Shown here: positions 7,533-15,967 of the stretch, piece by piece | How positions within the stretch are numbered: the stretch's first letter is position 1 | Layout of the letters: each line of letters begins with the position of its first letter | Assembly: GCA_003451595.1 (NCBI GenBank) | Contig: DMDA01000103.1 | Location: forward strand, 4,694 to 35,694 | Direction: 5' to 3' | Source of the DNA: Chloroflexota bacterium | GTDB lineage: Bacteria; Chloroflexota; Anaerolineae; Caldilineales; Caldilineaceae | Length of the DNA: 31,001 bases | Made by a program: the position numbers and the translations under genes | Notes under the pieces: model-generated | Seen by the model: only the letters and a program-made list of their open reading frames with translations | Databases searched by the model: none | Told to the model about the DNA's origin: nothing

Positions 7533-7613
7533 GAAAGTGTCCATTCCATGGACGCCTGGTCGGTTATTGCCTTTTGTCGTTCAACCTGTTCATCACTTAT
7601 GGAGGATTTGACC

Positions 7614-9137
7614 ATGCTTCATCCTGCAGCTTCGTTTCATTTGACCCGCCGTGGCTTTCTGCGGCTGGCGGGCATGACTGCCGGCGCGGCCGCGCTGGCC
7701 GCATGCGTCGGGCAATTGCCGGCAGCACCGGCCGCGGCGCCCGCCACCACCGGCCCGCTCTTTGCCGGCGCCGACTTCATCAACAACAAGGAACAGTGGA
7801 GCCGCCTGCCCGCCGATCATGTCCCTGGCACGCCGGTCTCGCAGGCGCAATGGTACGAAATTTTGGGCGAGCCACCGGCTGAACCGATCTCGATGGTCGG
7901 CTTCAAAGGCGGTTTTGGCGACGCCTACGCCGACCTGATCATCGAGCTGATGCAGAAGGAGCACCCTGGCGTCCAGGTTGTCAAAGACTTCGACCCGACG
8001 ATCTGGGACAAAATCCAGCCGCGCCTGGTGGCGGGCGACATCCCGGACTGGATGTTCTACGCCCTGGGCGCATGGGGCGGCGACTGGAAGAAGGCGGTGG
8101 AGGAGCATCTGGTGGCGCCGGGCGACTTCCTGCTTGACGTCGAAGCCTATGGCTTTGATGGCGAGACTGTCGGCAATATCATGTTCCCTGGCGCCCTGAC
8201 CGCCGCCAACAGCGGTCTCAACGATCACACCTGGACCTTCCCGCAGACGCAGTTCGCCTACGGTATTTTCTACAACGCCGATCTCTTTGAGCAGAACGGC
8301 TGGCCAGCGCCCGATAGCCTGACCTGGGAAGAATTCATGGAGTTGCAGGCGGAGATCGCCAAGGTCATTCCGCCATGGACCTACGCCGGCCAATACCCGG
8401 GTTATTTCATGATGATGGGGTCAGGGTTGCTGTGGAAAGCCGTCGGCGTCGAAGGCTACTGCGACATGAATAATCTGGTGCCTGGCGCTTTTCAGAACGA
8501 GAAATTCATTTGGGGCATCAAGGAATTGCAGCAGATTTTCGCCAACGGCTGGATTTATCCCGGCTCCGAGGCGATGTCCCACACCGAGTCGCAGCAGATG
8601 TTCGTGGACGGCAAGGTCGCCATGATCCCCAACGGCACGTGGATGGAGAGCGAGCAGGCTTCGACTACGCCCGAAGGTTTCCGCATGAAGTTTAGCAGCA
8701 CGCCGGCGCCCAAAGGTTCGACTGTGCATCCCTACGCGCTGGAAGTGGCGCTAGGCGGCTCCGACATGCAGATCGGCAACGGCAAGAACCCGCTGTGGGG
8801 CATGGAATTGATGCGTCTGTTTTACTCCGCCGACAACGCCCGCTTCTGGGCGGAAAAGATCGCCTCGCCGTTGCCGATCAAGAATGCCATGATGGGCGCT
8901 ACGCCAAGCGACGCCCTGGCTTCCGTCGTCGAAGCGATCAACAAAGCGGAAGGTCACTATGTCCAATCGTACTGGGGGTCGTATCCGCTGCTGGGCAAGA
9001 CCTGGGGTGATTCGATGGGCGACCTGCTGTGGGGCAAGCTGAGCGCTGAGGAGATGGCCGCCAACCTGGAGCGCGCCGCCGAGGAGACTCGCAACGACGA
9101 TACGATCACCAAAATCACATACGAGTGTAAGGCGTAG
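7614..9137 (+). CDS. ABC sugar transporter substrate-binding TAT lipoprotein
   Basis: The start is set at ATG 7614 because GGAGG lies at 7601-7605 and the protein then opens directly with a twin-arginine signal (TRRGFLRL, residues 11-18) and a lipobox LAAC (Cys31). The mature protein would be exported folded and anchored outside the membrane. The 507 residues have the layout of family 1 extracellular solute-binding proteins: a beta-alpha opening (ISMVGFKGGFGDAYADLI), a hinge region with FAYGIFYNADLFEQNGWPAP, and W-EF--L--EI. It would capture an oligosaccharide or aminosugar glycoside and hand it to the two permeases that follow. It is longer than the typical 420-450 residues, and the ligand cannot be read from the sequence. 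Confidence 0.9.
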   Translation: MLHPAASFHLTRRGFLRLAGMTAGAAALAACVGQLPAAPAAAPATTGPLFAGADFINNKEQWSRLPADHVPGTPVSQAQWYEILGEPPAEPISMVGFKGGFGDAYADLIIELMQKEHPGVQVVKDFDPTIWDKIQPRLVAGDIPDWMFYALGAWGGDWKKAVEEHLVAPGDFLLDVEAYGFDGETVGNIMFPGALTAANSGLNDHTWTFPQTQFAYGIFYNADLFEQNGWPAPDSLTWEEFMELQAEIAKVIPPWTYAGQYPGYFMMMGSGLLWKAVGVEGYCDMNNLVPGAFQNEKFIWGIKELQQIFANGWIYPGSEAMSHTESQQMFVDGKVAMIPNGTWMESEQASTTPEGFRMKFSSTPAPKGSTVHPYALEVALGGSDMQIGNGKNPLWGMELMRLFYSADNARFWAEKIASPLPIKNAMMGATPSDALASVVEAINKAEGHYVQSYWGSYPLLGKTWGDSMGDLLWGKLSAEEMAANLERAAEETRNDDTITKITYECKA

Positions 9138-9147
9138 GATGTACCGG

Positions 9148-9270
9148 GTGTTGCGTGATTCGTGCGGTGTGGTTCGTGCTTCGTGTTGCGTGATGCGGTT
9201 TGCCAGATATGAGTGCAATAGCCGCCACGCAACACATGACACACAACCCATAACACGAATCACGCAACAC
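9148..9270. repeat. Long word-based hairpin between binding protein and permease genes
   Basis: GTGTTGCGTGATTCGTG (9148-9164) is the exact reverse complement of 9254-9270. A second copy of the word family (9178-9194) is the exact reverse complement of 9259-9275. The whole of 9148-9198 can pair imperfectly with 9222-9270, giving a stem of around 50 bp. There is no T-run. It may protect or attenuate the mRNA so that the binding protein is made in excess of the permeases. Confidence 0.8.
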
Positions 9271-9305
9271 GAAGCAAGCAGCACGCATCAGCTAAGGAGC
9301 CATCC

Positions 9306-10223
9306 ATGTTGCGTCGTGAACAATGGAAGCTGATTATCCCCTTCCTGGCGCCAGGGCTGTTGATCTATACCATCTTCAGCGTCTATCCATCGCTGCGCGG
9401 CATCTATATCAGCTTCTTCCGCTGGTCCGGGCTGACGAGCAACATGACCTTCATCGGCATGGACAACTTTGCGCGTCTCTGGCGCGAACTCAGCGATCCG
9501 GCGGATTTCTACAACGTGCGGCTCTATCTGTCACACAATCTGTTTCTGGTGATCTTTTCGCTGGCGACTGTCTTCTTGGGATTAGCTGCGGCGGCGTTGG
9601 TCAATCAGAAGCCGCGCGGCTACAAGGCATTCCGCGTCACCTTTTTCTTTCCCAACGTGCTGGCGCTGCCCGCCATCGCCGTGCTGTGGAGCATGACGCT
9701 CAATCCCAGCTTTGGCCTGGTCAACAACGCATTGCGCAGCGTGGGGCTCGAGCAATTTGCGCTGCCCTGGCTCAGCCTGCAATATGATCTGCCTTTCTTC
9801 AAGCTGGGGTTATACACGGTTGGCTTCATCGGCATCTGGGGCGGCATCGGCTGGTTCATGATTTTATTCCTGGCCGCGATCCAGAATGTGCCCGCCGAAT
9901 ACACCGAGGCGGCGACGGTCGACGGCGCGTCCAAGCTGCGCATCTTCTGGGTGATTACGCTGCCGCTGATCTGGGAGACGTTGCGCACCGTGCTCGTCTT
10001 TGTGACGATCGGCATGTTGAGCGGTTTTGCGCTGCCCTACGTGCTCTTCGAGCGCATGCCGCAAAAGCACGCCGACCTGATCCTGAGCTATTACTACTTT
10101 GTCGCCTTCCGTGAACGCAACTGGGGGTACGCCGCCGCCATCGTCGTCGGCATCTTCGTTGTCACCTTTATCGCGTCGGCGCTGGCGTACCGCTTCCTGG
10201 ATCGCGACACGGTGCAGTATTAG
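9306..10223 (+). CDS. ABC sugar transporter permease, MalF/UgpA type
   Basis: The 305-residue product is an integral membrane protein with about six hydrophobic segments, beginning FLAPGLLIYTIFSVYPSL as in MalF/UgpA-like CUT1 permeases. The conserved EAA loop lies near residues 198-220 (YTEAATVDGAS, then I---TLPLI), where the ATPase would dock. ATG 9306 has AAGGAG at 9294-9299. It forms a heterodimer with the next permease. No ATP-binding subunit is encoded nearby, so a shared MsmX/UgpC-like ATPase encoded elsewhere probably powers it, as is common for CUT1 systems. Confidence 0.92.
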   Translation: MLRREQWKLIIPFLAPGLLIYTIFSVYPSLRGIYISFFRWSGLTSNMTFIGMDNFARLWRELSDPADFYNVRLYLSHNLFLVIFSLATVFLGLAAAALVNQKPRGYKAFRVTFFFPNVLALPAIAVLWSMTLNPSFGLVNNALRSVGLEQFALPWLSLQYDLPFFKLGLYTVGFIGIWGGIGWFMILFLAAIQNVPAEYTEAATVDGASKLRIFWVITLPLIWETLRTVLVFVTIGMLSGFALPYVLFERMPQKHADLILSYYYFVAFRERNWGYAAAIVVGIFVVTFIASALAYRFLDRDTVQY

Positions 10224-10267
10224 TGAGGGGCGGGTTGCAAGGGGCGAGGGGCTAGGTTTGTGTGTAG

Positions 10268-10347
10268 ATGCGGTTCGTAACCGCATGATTCTGCACGACC
10301 GAGACCTGCAGTTCGTAACCGCATGATTCTGCACGACCGAGACCTGC
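10268..10347 (+). repeat. Two perfect 37-bp direct repeats with internal palindrome
   Basis: Bases 10273-10309 are repeated exactly at 10311-10347, a period of 38. The first copy extends to ATGCGGTTCGTAACCGCAT (10268-10286), a palindrome with 8-bp arms and a 3-base loop; in the second copy the left arm is altered. Upstream, 10208-10255 is G-rich wordy sequence (GGGGCGGGTTGCAAGGGGCG). Two copies are too few for a CRISPR array, and no cas gene is present. It fills the gap between the permease genes. Confidence 0.85.
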
Positions 10348-10420
10348 GGCCGCAAGCCTACGCGTGGATCGTGGTGCATTTCCGGCGATGTTTGATCGCC
10401 CATGAATTGAGGCAAGTCGT

Positions 10421-11335
10421 ATGATGCACAGCACAACTGCAGGCACTGATGCCACCCCCACCAGCCGACCAGCCCAACGCCGGGCTGGCTTTACCTGGTC
10501 GTCGCTGCCGGCGCGGCTGGGCTGGTGGTTGGCGCAGGCGTTGCTATGGCTATTTATGATCACGGTTGTCTTTCCGATGGTCTGGACGGTCTTTAGCTCG
10601 CTCAAGAGCAGCCCGGAACTCTTCAACGCGCCGTGGGGACTGCCCGCCGCGCCGCAGTGGCAGAACTACGTCAATGCCTGGACAAAGATGAACGCCGGCG
10701 TCTATCTTCTCAACAGCGTCCTGGTCAGCGCCTTTGCCTTGACCAGCGTGATGATGACCGGTGCGTTGGTGGCTTATGTGCTGGCGCGCTATCCGTTTCC
10801 CGGTAACCGCATTATCTACTTCTACTTCATCGCTGGCATGATGATCCCCGGCTTTCTTGCCTACATTCCGGCCTGGTTTCTGCACATGTCGCTTGGTCTG
10901 CTCGACACGCGCACCGGGCTGGTGATTCAATACACGGCCTTCTTTCTGCCCTTCACCGTCTTTTTCTTACACTCGTTCTTTCGCACCCTGCCGCGTGAGT
11001 TGGAGGAAGCAGCAATTGTCGATGGCGCGTCACTTTACACGGTCTTCTGGCGCATCATGTTGCCGCTTTCCAAGAGTGGGCTGCTGACGATCGCCGTCTT
11101 CAACTTCCTGAGCGTCTGGAACGAGTTCATGTGGGCGCTGATCACCCTTTCGCGCGACGAGATCAAGACGCTGCCGCTGGGCATGGCAAATCTCCAGCAG
11201 AACGCCAAGTACGCCACCGACTGGGGCGCCATGTTCGCCGGCTTCGTGATCATGCTCATCCCGACCTTTATCATCTACGCCATTTTTCAGAATCGCCTGA
11301 CCGAGGGCATCACCATCGGCGCCATTAAGGGCTGA
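10421..11335 (+). CDS. ABC sugar transporter permease, MalG/UgpE type
   Basis: The 304-residue product has a polar N-terminus of about 30 residues and then six hydrophobic segments, with the MalG-like opening FPMVWTVFSSLKSS. The EAA loop is near residues 193-215 (LEEAAIVDGASLYTVF, then IMLPLSKSGL). The C-terminal stretch ends RLTEGITIGAIKG, the family's usual TEG---GAVKG tail. ATG 10421 is preceded by GAGG at 10409-10412; the adjacent ATG 10424 is equally possible. It pairs with the MalF-type permease. Its stop is only 15 bases from the next gene, so the esterase is co-transcribed. Confidence 0.92.
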   Translation: MMHSTTAGTDATPTSRPAQRRAGFTWSSLPARLGWWLAQALLWLFMITVVFPMVWTVFSSLKSSPELFNAPWGLPAAPQWQNYVNAWTKMNAGVYLLNSVLVSAFALTSVMMTGALVAYVLARYPFPGNRIIYFYFIAGMMIPGFLAYIPAWFLHMSLGLLDTRTGLVIQYTAFFLPFTVFFLHSFFRTLPRELEEAAIVDGASLYTVFWRIMLPLSKSGLLTIAVFNFLSVWNEFMWALITLSRDEIKTLPLGMANLQQNAKYATDWGAMFAGFVIMLIPTFIIYAIFQNRLTEGITIGAIKG

Positions 11336-11350
11336 AACAGGAGGCGGCGC

Positions 11351-12373
11351 ATGGTTTCCTTTGCACCCGAATTGCAGCGCGCCCGCCAGATCGAACAGGC
11401 GCCGCGCGCGCTGGCTTTTGCGCAACAACATGATTTTGCAGCATGGCAGCAGCGCGTCGCTGCGCAGTTGCAGCGCATGGTTGGCGTCATCCCCGTGCGC
11501 GATCCACTCGATCTACGCATCGAATACACGGTTGCCAGCGCAGAATACCACGAGACGCGCTTCATCTTTACCGCCGAACCGGGCGCCGACGTGCCCGCAC
11601 ATCTGCTCATCCCAGCGCGCGGTCAGCCACCCTATCCGGTGATGATCTGTTTGCAGGGACACACAAGCGGGATGCACATCTCGTTGGGGCGGGCGCAATT
11701 CCCCGGCGACGCAGCCAGCATCGCCGAAGACCGCGATTACGCGCTCCAGGCGATCCGCCAGGGGTGCGCCGCGCTCGTCATCGAGCAGCGCGCCTTTGGC
11801 GAACGCCGCGACTGCCGCCCCGACTGCGTGCGCCATGTCATCGACCGCCCGTGCCACTTCACGACACTGACCGCGCTCCTGCTGGGCAGAACGTTGCTTG
11901 GCGAGCGCGTCTTCGATGTCTCGCGCGCCATCGACGCGCTGGCGGCTTTTCCCGATCTGGACTTGCAGCGCATCGGCTGCGTCGGCGACTCCACCGGCGG
12001 CACGATCGCCTATTTCGCTGCTGCACTCGACGCGCGCATCACTGTGACGATGCCCGCCGCCTATGTCTGTGCGGTGCGCTATGCCCTGGGCGCCATCGAC
12101 CACTGCGAAGATCACTATCTGCCCGGTTTTCTCAACTACTTCGACATTGCGGACATTGCCGGGCTGATCGCGCCGCGCGGGTTGGTCGTCGTCACCGGGC
12201 GCGCCGATCCCAGCTTTCCGCTGGCCGGCGTTGAGGAAGCCTTTACGACAATTCAGCGGATTTATGCGGCGGCGGGCGCACCCGACCGCGCGCGCCTGGT
12301 CGTTGGCGACGGCGGTCATCGTTTTTTCGCCGACCTGGCTTGGCCCGTTTTTCATGAAGTTGCAGGCTGGTGA
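11351..12373 (+). CDS. Alpha/beta-hydrolase, acetylxylan-esterase-like
   Basis: The 340-residue product starts at ATG 11351 with CAGGAGG at 11338-11344. It has the fold of bacterial acetyl-esterase or dienelactone-hydrolase-like proteins: a strand PVMICLQGHTSGMH with the oxyanion-hole region, the nucleophile elbow G-D-S-T-G-G (Ser214), an acid in GRADPSFP (Asp286), and a catalytic His in GDGGHRFF (His323). No signal peptide is visible, so it acts in the cytoplasm, probably removing O-acetyl or other acyl groups from imported sugar. Its position directly behind the permeases supports this. The exact substrate is unknown. Confidence 0.82.
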   Translation: MVSFAPELQRARQIEQAPRALAFAQQHDFAAWQQRVAAQLQRMVGVIPVRDPLDLRIEYTVASAEYHETRFIFTAEPGADVPAHLLIPARGQPPYPVMICLQGHTSGMHISLGRAQFPGDAASIAEDRDYALQAIRQGCAALVIEQRAFGERRDCRPDCVRHVIDRPCHFTTLTALLLGRTLLGERVFDVSRAIDALAAFPDLDLQRIGCVGDSTGGTIAYFAAALDARITVTMPAAYVCAVRYALGAIDHCEDHYLPGFLNYFDIADIAGLIAPRGLVVVTGRADPSFPLAGVEEAFTTIQRIYAAAGAPDRARLVVGDGGHRFFADLAWPVFHEVAGW

Positions 12374-12514
12374 CAACCTTCCTGGAAATTGCAGGCTTCC
12401 GAGAAGGTGCGCATTGCAAAGACACTAATCACGACGAAGACAGCGGCTACCGGCGTCGCGCACCTCGCAACTCGCCCCTTGCCCCTGTTTTTGGCACTGC
12501 AGAAGGAGCATCTT

Positions 12515-13813
12515 GTGAGCAAAATCGTTCTGATCGGCGCAGGCAGCTATGCCTTTGGCTACGCCACTTTCCGCGATCTCTTTGCGGCGCGGACGACGCT
12601 GGCGGGCAGCACCGTCGTCCTGGTCGATATCAACCCACAGGCGCTGCAGCTCATGTATCACTTTGCACAGCGGCTGAACGAGGCGGTAGGCTGCCCCTTC
12701 ACCTTCGAGGCGACAACCGACCGCCGCACAGCACTGCCCGGCGCCGACTTCGTGATTATCTCCATCGCCGTCAGACGCAACGAACTGTGGCGGCTCGATT
12801 TCCAGATTCCGCTCAAGCACGGCGTCAGGCACATCCTCGGCGAGAACGGCGGCCCAGGCGGTCTCTTTCACGCCATGCGCAACATCCCTATCATCCTCGA
12901 CATCGCCCGCGACATCGAGGAGCTGGCGCCGGACGCGTTCGTGATCAACTTCACTAATCCAGAGGGGCGCATCTGCCAGGCGCTGCACCGATACACCAGG
13001 CTCAAATTCGTGGGGCTATGCCACGGCATCGAGATGATGCGACGCGTGGCTGGGCGTCTGCTTGACCTGCCGCCGCAGCAGATCGACCCGACTGCGGGCG
13101 GGCTGAATCACTTTTCGTGGGTGCTTGCCTTGCGTCATGCCGAGACCGGCGCCGATCTCTATCCTGCCTTTCGCCAAGCCGTGCGCGAGCGCGGCGATGC
13201 CGTGGCCGCCGAGTTTGGCCACACCGTAAGCCTGAGCCGCTTTCTGATGGAGACCTTTGGCTACTGGCCGCTGCCCTCCGACGACCACGTGGGCGAGTAT
13301 CTGCCCTATGCCTGGGAGTTCTGCGGGCTGGAGGGTTACCCCTTCGACCGCGTTGACCGCGAGTCCGCCGAGTTTCGCCAGCAGGTGGAGCGCTGGGCGG
13401 ATGGCGTTGAGCCGGTGGCGCCGCTGCTGACCGCCGAGATGCACGAGCGCGCCATCCCCATCATCACGGCGATGCTCACCAACGCGCATCAGTATGAGCT
13501 GTCAGTCAATGTGCCTAATCGCGGGTACGTCGCCAACCTGCCCGACAACGCCATTGTCGAAGTGCCGGCGATGGTGGACGCCAACGGAATCCACCCGCTC
13601 CCCATCGGTGCGCTGCCTGAACCGATTGCCGCGCTATGCCGTACACAGATTACAATCATCGATCGAGTGGTCGAAGCCGGCGTGCATGGCGACCGCGCGG
13701 CGGCGCTGCAGGCGCTGCTGCTCGATCCGCACATCGCGTCGGTGCAGCAGGCGCAGGCGATCCTGGATGAGCTGCTCACCGCCCAACGCGACTTTCTGCC
13801 ACAGTTTCGATAG
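12515..13813 (+). CDS. Glycoside hydrolase family 4, NAD-dependent glycosidase
   Basis: The start is GTG 12515, supported by AAGGAG at 12503-12508 and because the product then opens with the Rossmann strand SKIVLIGAGSYAFG; the open frame extends 42 codons upstream without family sequence. Of 432 residues, the GH4 marks are the NAD site (G8-A-G10, D38-I-N40), NENGGPGG-like GENGGPGGLFHA (about 109-120), NFTNPEG (145-151), Cys169-His170 and GLNHFSW (His199), the last two supplying the metal ligands. GH4 enzymes use NAD+ and a divalent metal to cleave glycosides by transient C3 oxidation and elimination, tolerating alpha and beta or phosphorylated substrates. Here the likely substrate is the imported amino-sugar glycoside. 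Confidence 0.9.
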   Translation: MSKIVLIGAGSYAFGYATFRDLFAARTTLAGSTVVLVDINPQALQLMYHFAQRLNEAVGCPFTFEATTDRRTALPGADFVIISIAVRRNELWRLDFQIPLKHGVRHILGENGGPGGLFHAMRNIPIILDIARDIEELAPDAFVINFTNPEGRICQALHRYTRLKFVGLCHGIEMMRRVAGRLLDLPPQQIDPTAGGLNHFSWVLALRHAETGADLYPAFRQAVRERGDAVAAEFGHTVSLSRFLMETFGYWPLPSDDHVGEYLPYAWEFCGLEGYPFDRVDRESAEFRQQVERWADGVEPVAPLLTAEMHERAIPIITAMLTNAHQYELSVNVPNRGYVANLPDNAIVEVPAMVDANGIHPLPIGALPEPIAALCRTQITIIDRVVEAGVHGDRAAALQALLLDPHIASVQQAQAILDELLTAQRDFLPQFR

Positions 13814-13939
13814 AGCGCGGACAACGCGACGCAGGCGGATCGACGCTGAGCAAATCTACGTAAATCCGCCGCATCTGCACCATCTGCGTTCGATTCTTCG
13901 CTGCGATTCTAGCAATTATCTTTGGTGAATGGAGACAGT
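13814..13939 (+). repeat. Intergenic word-rich spacer with short hairpin
   Basis: GGCGGAT (13834-13840) and ATCCGCC (13864-13870) can pair around a 23-base loop. The surrounding text repeats words such as GCATCTGC, CATCTGCGTTCGATTC and TTCGCTGCGATTC. It is weaker than the other spacer elements but of the same style. GGAG at 13931-13934 is the ribosome-binding site of the next gene. Confidence 0.45.
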
Positions 13940-14692
13940 ATGTCTATACCAATTGCGTTACAACTGTACAGCGTGCGTGAGGAGTTGGCGCAAGACTTTG
14001 AGGCCACCCTCGCCCAGGTTGCTGCCGCTGGCTACCAGGGCGTAGAGTTGATCTACCCCGTGCCTGGCGCGCCGCAGGCGACCGTTGTGCGCCGGCTCAA
14101 GGGATTGGGGTTGCCCGCCGTCGCTGCGCATGTGCCGCTGCCGTTAGGCGATCAGCGCAACGCCGTGCTCGATTTCATGGCCGCCTACGACTGCACCACG
14201 TTGGTGGCAGGCAATTCGCTGCACGATGCCGACACGCTCGACAACCTGCTGCGCGTCTGCGACCGTTACAACGAGGGCTACGCCGTTGCCAAAGCGCATG
14301 GGTTGTCGCTGTCGCTGCACAATCACTGGATGGAGTTCGAGCGCCTGGGCAACCGCTACGTCTACGAGATCATGCTGGATCGCCTCGACCCTGGTATCAC
14401 CTTCGAGCTAGACACCTACTGGATTCGCGTCGCCGGTCTCGACCCGGCGGCGATTGTGCGTTTCTATGGCGACCGTGCGCCGCTGCTGCACATCAAGGAC
14501 GGCCCTGGCACGATTGAGGGCGCCATGCTGGCGTTGGGCAACGGCATCCTGCCGCTGGCGGATGTCGTGGCGGCGGCGCGACTGCACGCGCACTGGCTGA
14601 TCGTCGAGCTGGATTGGTGCGCCACCGACATGATCGAGGCGGTGACTGCCAGTTACGCCACGCTGGAGAAGCAGGTGAAACATGGTGAATAA
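13940..14692 (+). CDS. Sugar phosphate isomerase/epimerase, xylose-isomerase-like TIM barrel
   Basis: The 250-residue product starts at ATG 13940 with GGAG 9 bases before. It opens PIALQLYSVREEL and continues G-QGVELIYP, typical of the AP-endonuclease-2/xylose-isomerase-like superfamily (IolE, hydroxypyruvate isomerase, sugar epimerases). Probable metal or substrate residues are His64, His127-Asn-His129, Asp158 (FELDTYW), His184 (LLHIKDG) and Glu223 (IVELDW). It would isomerise or epimerise a keto-sugar intermediate, possibly one produced by the adjacent oxidoreductase. Its last 11 bases overlap the start of that gene, so the two are translationally coupled. The exact substrate cannot be told. 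Confidence 0.85.
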   Translation: MSIPIALQLYSVREELAQDFEATLAQVAAAGYQGVELIYPVPGAPQATVVRRLKGLGLPAVAAHVPLPLGDQRNAVLDFMAAYDCTTLVAGNSLHDADTLDNLLRVCDRYNEGYAVAKAHGLSLSLHNHWMEFERLGNRYVYEIMLDRLDPGITFELDTYWIRVAGLDPAAIVRFYGDRAPLLHIKDGPGTIEGAMLALGNGILPLADVVAAARLHAHWLIVELDWCATDMIEAVTASYATLEKQVKHGE

Positions 14693-15794
14693 AACCAAAG
14701 TCGGCGTGATCGGCGCCGGCGGCATCTTCTGGGCGTATGCCGAGGGCTGTCGCGTCTTTGACATCCTCGACCTGGCCGCCGTCTCCGACATCGACATGAC
14801 GCGGGCCGAGGCAAAGGCGCAGGAGTTCGGCATCCCGCGTGCATGCAGCGTCGCAGAAGTGTTAGCCGACCCAGAGATCGAGATTGTCATCAACCTGACC
14901 GTACCCGCCGTCCACGCCGAGGTGAGTCAGGCGATCCTGGCGGCGGGCAAGCACGCCTACTCCGAGAAGCCGCTGGCGGTGGAGCGCGACGAAGGACAGC
15001 GGCTGCTGGCGTTTGCAGCGGCGCGCGGTCTGCGCATCGGCGGCGCGCCGGACACTTTTCTGGGCGGCGGTCATCAGACCTGCCGTAAGCTGATCGACGA
15101 CGGCTGGATCGGGACGCCGGTGGCGGGCGTGGCGTTTGTCGCCGGGCGCGGGCCAGAGGCGTGGCACCCGAACCCCGACTTTTTCTACAAACGCGGGGGC
15201 GGGCCGCTCTTCGACCTTGGCGTTTACTACATCACGGCGCTGGTCAACCTGTTGGGACCGGTGCGTGAAGTGCGCGGCGTGGCGAAAGCATCCTTCCCCG
15301 AACGCATCGCTGGCAGCCCGGAACAACGCGGTCGCCGCATCCCAGTCGAGATTCCGACGCACGTCACGGCGTTGCTGGAATTTGCAAACGGCGCAGTCAT
15401 CACCTTCATCAGCAGTTTCGATGTGTGGGCAAATCACCTGCCCGCTATCGAGATTTACGGGTCGGAAGGCTCGCTCAGCGTGCCCGATCCCAACGGCTTT
15501 GGGGGGCCGGTGCGGCTTTTCCGCCCGGAGAACGAGGACTGGCGCGAGCTGCCGCTGACGCACACACCACACGTACAGCGCGGCATCGGCGTGGCAGACA
15601 TGGCGTCGGCGCTGCGCAGTGGTCGTCCTCACCGCGCCAGCGGCGAACTGGCGTACCACGTGCTGGACGTGATGCAGTCGATCGGGGAGGCGTCCGCCAG
15701 CGGCGGTGCGGTCACGATTGCTTCAACTTGTGAGCGCCCGGCGCCGCTGCCGTTGGGGGCGAGGCGAGGAGAGATTGAGAGATTGAGAGATTGA
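14682..15794 (+). CDS. Gfo/Idh/MocA-family NAD(P)-dependent oxidoreductase 1
   Basis: The 370-residue product has an N-terminal Rossmann domain (KVGVIGAGGIFWAYA), the family motif E95-K-P97, and a C-terminal alpha/beta domain with GGGPLFDLGVYYI, in which the Asp and Tyr match the D---H/Y catalytic region. These enzymes oxidise or reduce sugar hydroxyl groups, and some assist glycoside cleavage. ATG 14682 lies inside the end of the isomerase gene (11-base overlap), implying paired function. The last nine or so residues (GEIERLRD) and the stop are read from the start of the GAGATTGAGA repeat that fills the downstream spacer, so the C-terminus has been extended or remodelled by the repeat. Confidence 0.88.
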   Translation: MVNKTKVGVIGAGGIFWAYAEGCRVFDILDLAAVSDIDMTRAEAKAQEFGIPRACSVAEVLADPEIEIVINLTVPAVHAEVSQAILAAGKHAYSEKPLAVERDEGQRLLAFAAARGLRIGGAPDTFLGGGHQTCRKLIDDGWIGTPVAGVAFVAGRGPEAWHPNPDFFYKRGGGPLFDLGVYYITALVNLLGPVREVRGVAKASFPERIAGSPEQRGRRIPVEIPTHVTALLEFANGAVITFISSFDVWANHLPAIEIYGSEGSLSVPDPNGFGGPVRLFRPENEDWRELPLTHTPHVQRGIGVADMASALRSGRPHRASGELAYHVLDVMQSIGEASASGGAVTIASTCERPAPLPLGARRGEIERLRD

Positions 15795-15920
15795 GAGATT
15801 AGGAGATTGGAGATTAGGAGATTGGAGATTAGGAGATTGGAGATTAGGAGATCGCGCGACTGATTGTGTGCAGGTCACTCAATCTCCAATCTCCAATCTC
15901 TCAATCTCTCAATCTCCAAT
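15771..15920. repeat. GAGATTGGAGATTAG tandem words forming a large imperfect hairpin
   Basis: The left part (15771-15850) is a run of GAGATTGAGA words followed by repeats of GGAGATTAGGAGATT (15-bp unit). The right part (15878-15920) is made of the complementary CTCAATCTCCAATCTC words. The two can pair over roughly 40 bp around a loop holding CGCGCGACTGATTGTGTGCAGG. It begins inside the end of one oxidoreductase gene and stops 47 bases before the next. It is not a terminator of standard form. Confidence 0.85.
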
Positions 15921-15967
15921 ATTATTCGACATTATTCGACTGGATGCACACAGATCGGGATCGTTAT

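Noticed and set aside
7527..7613. Upstream ATG for the binding protein
   Set aside because: It would add 29 residues before the twin-arginine signal; the GGAGG-supported ATG at 7614 places the signal at the N-terminus.
10273..10347. Two identical 37-bp repeats as a mini-CRISPR
   Set aside because: Only one base separates the copies, so there is no spacer, and no cas genes are present.
11513..12376. Long minus-strand open frames inside the sugar locus (also 16511-17239 and 12425-12988)
   Set aside because: They are antisense to well-supported genes, have no family motifs or ribosome-binding sites, and arise from high GC codon bias.
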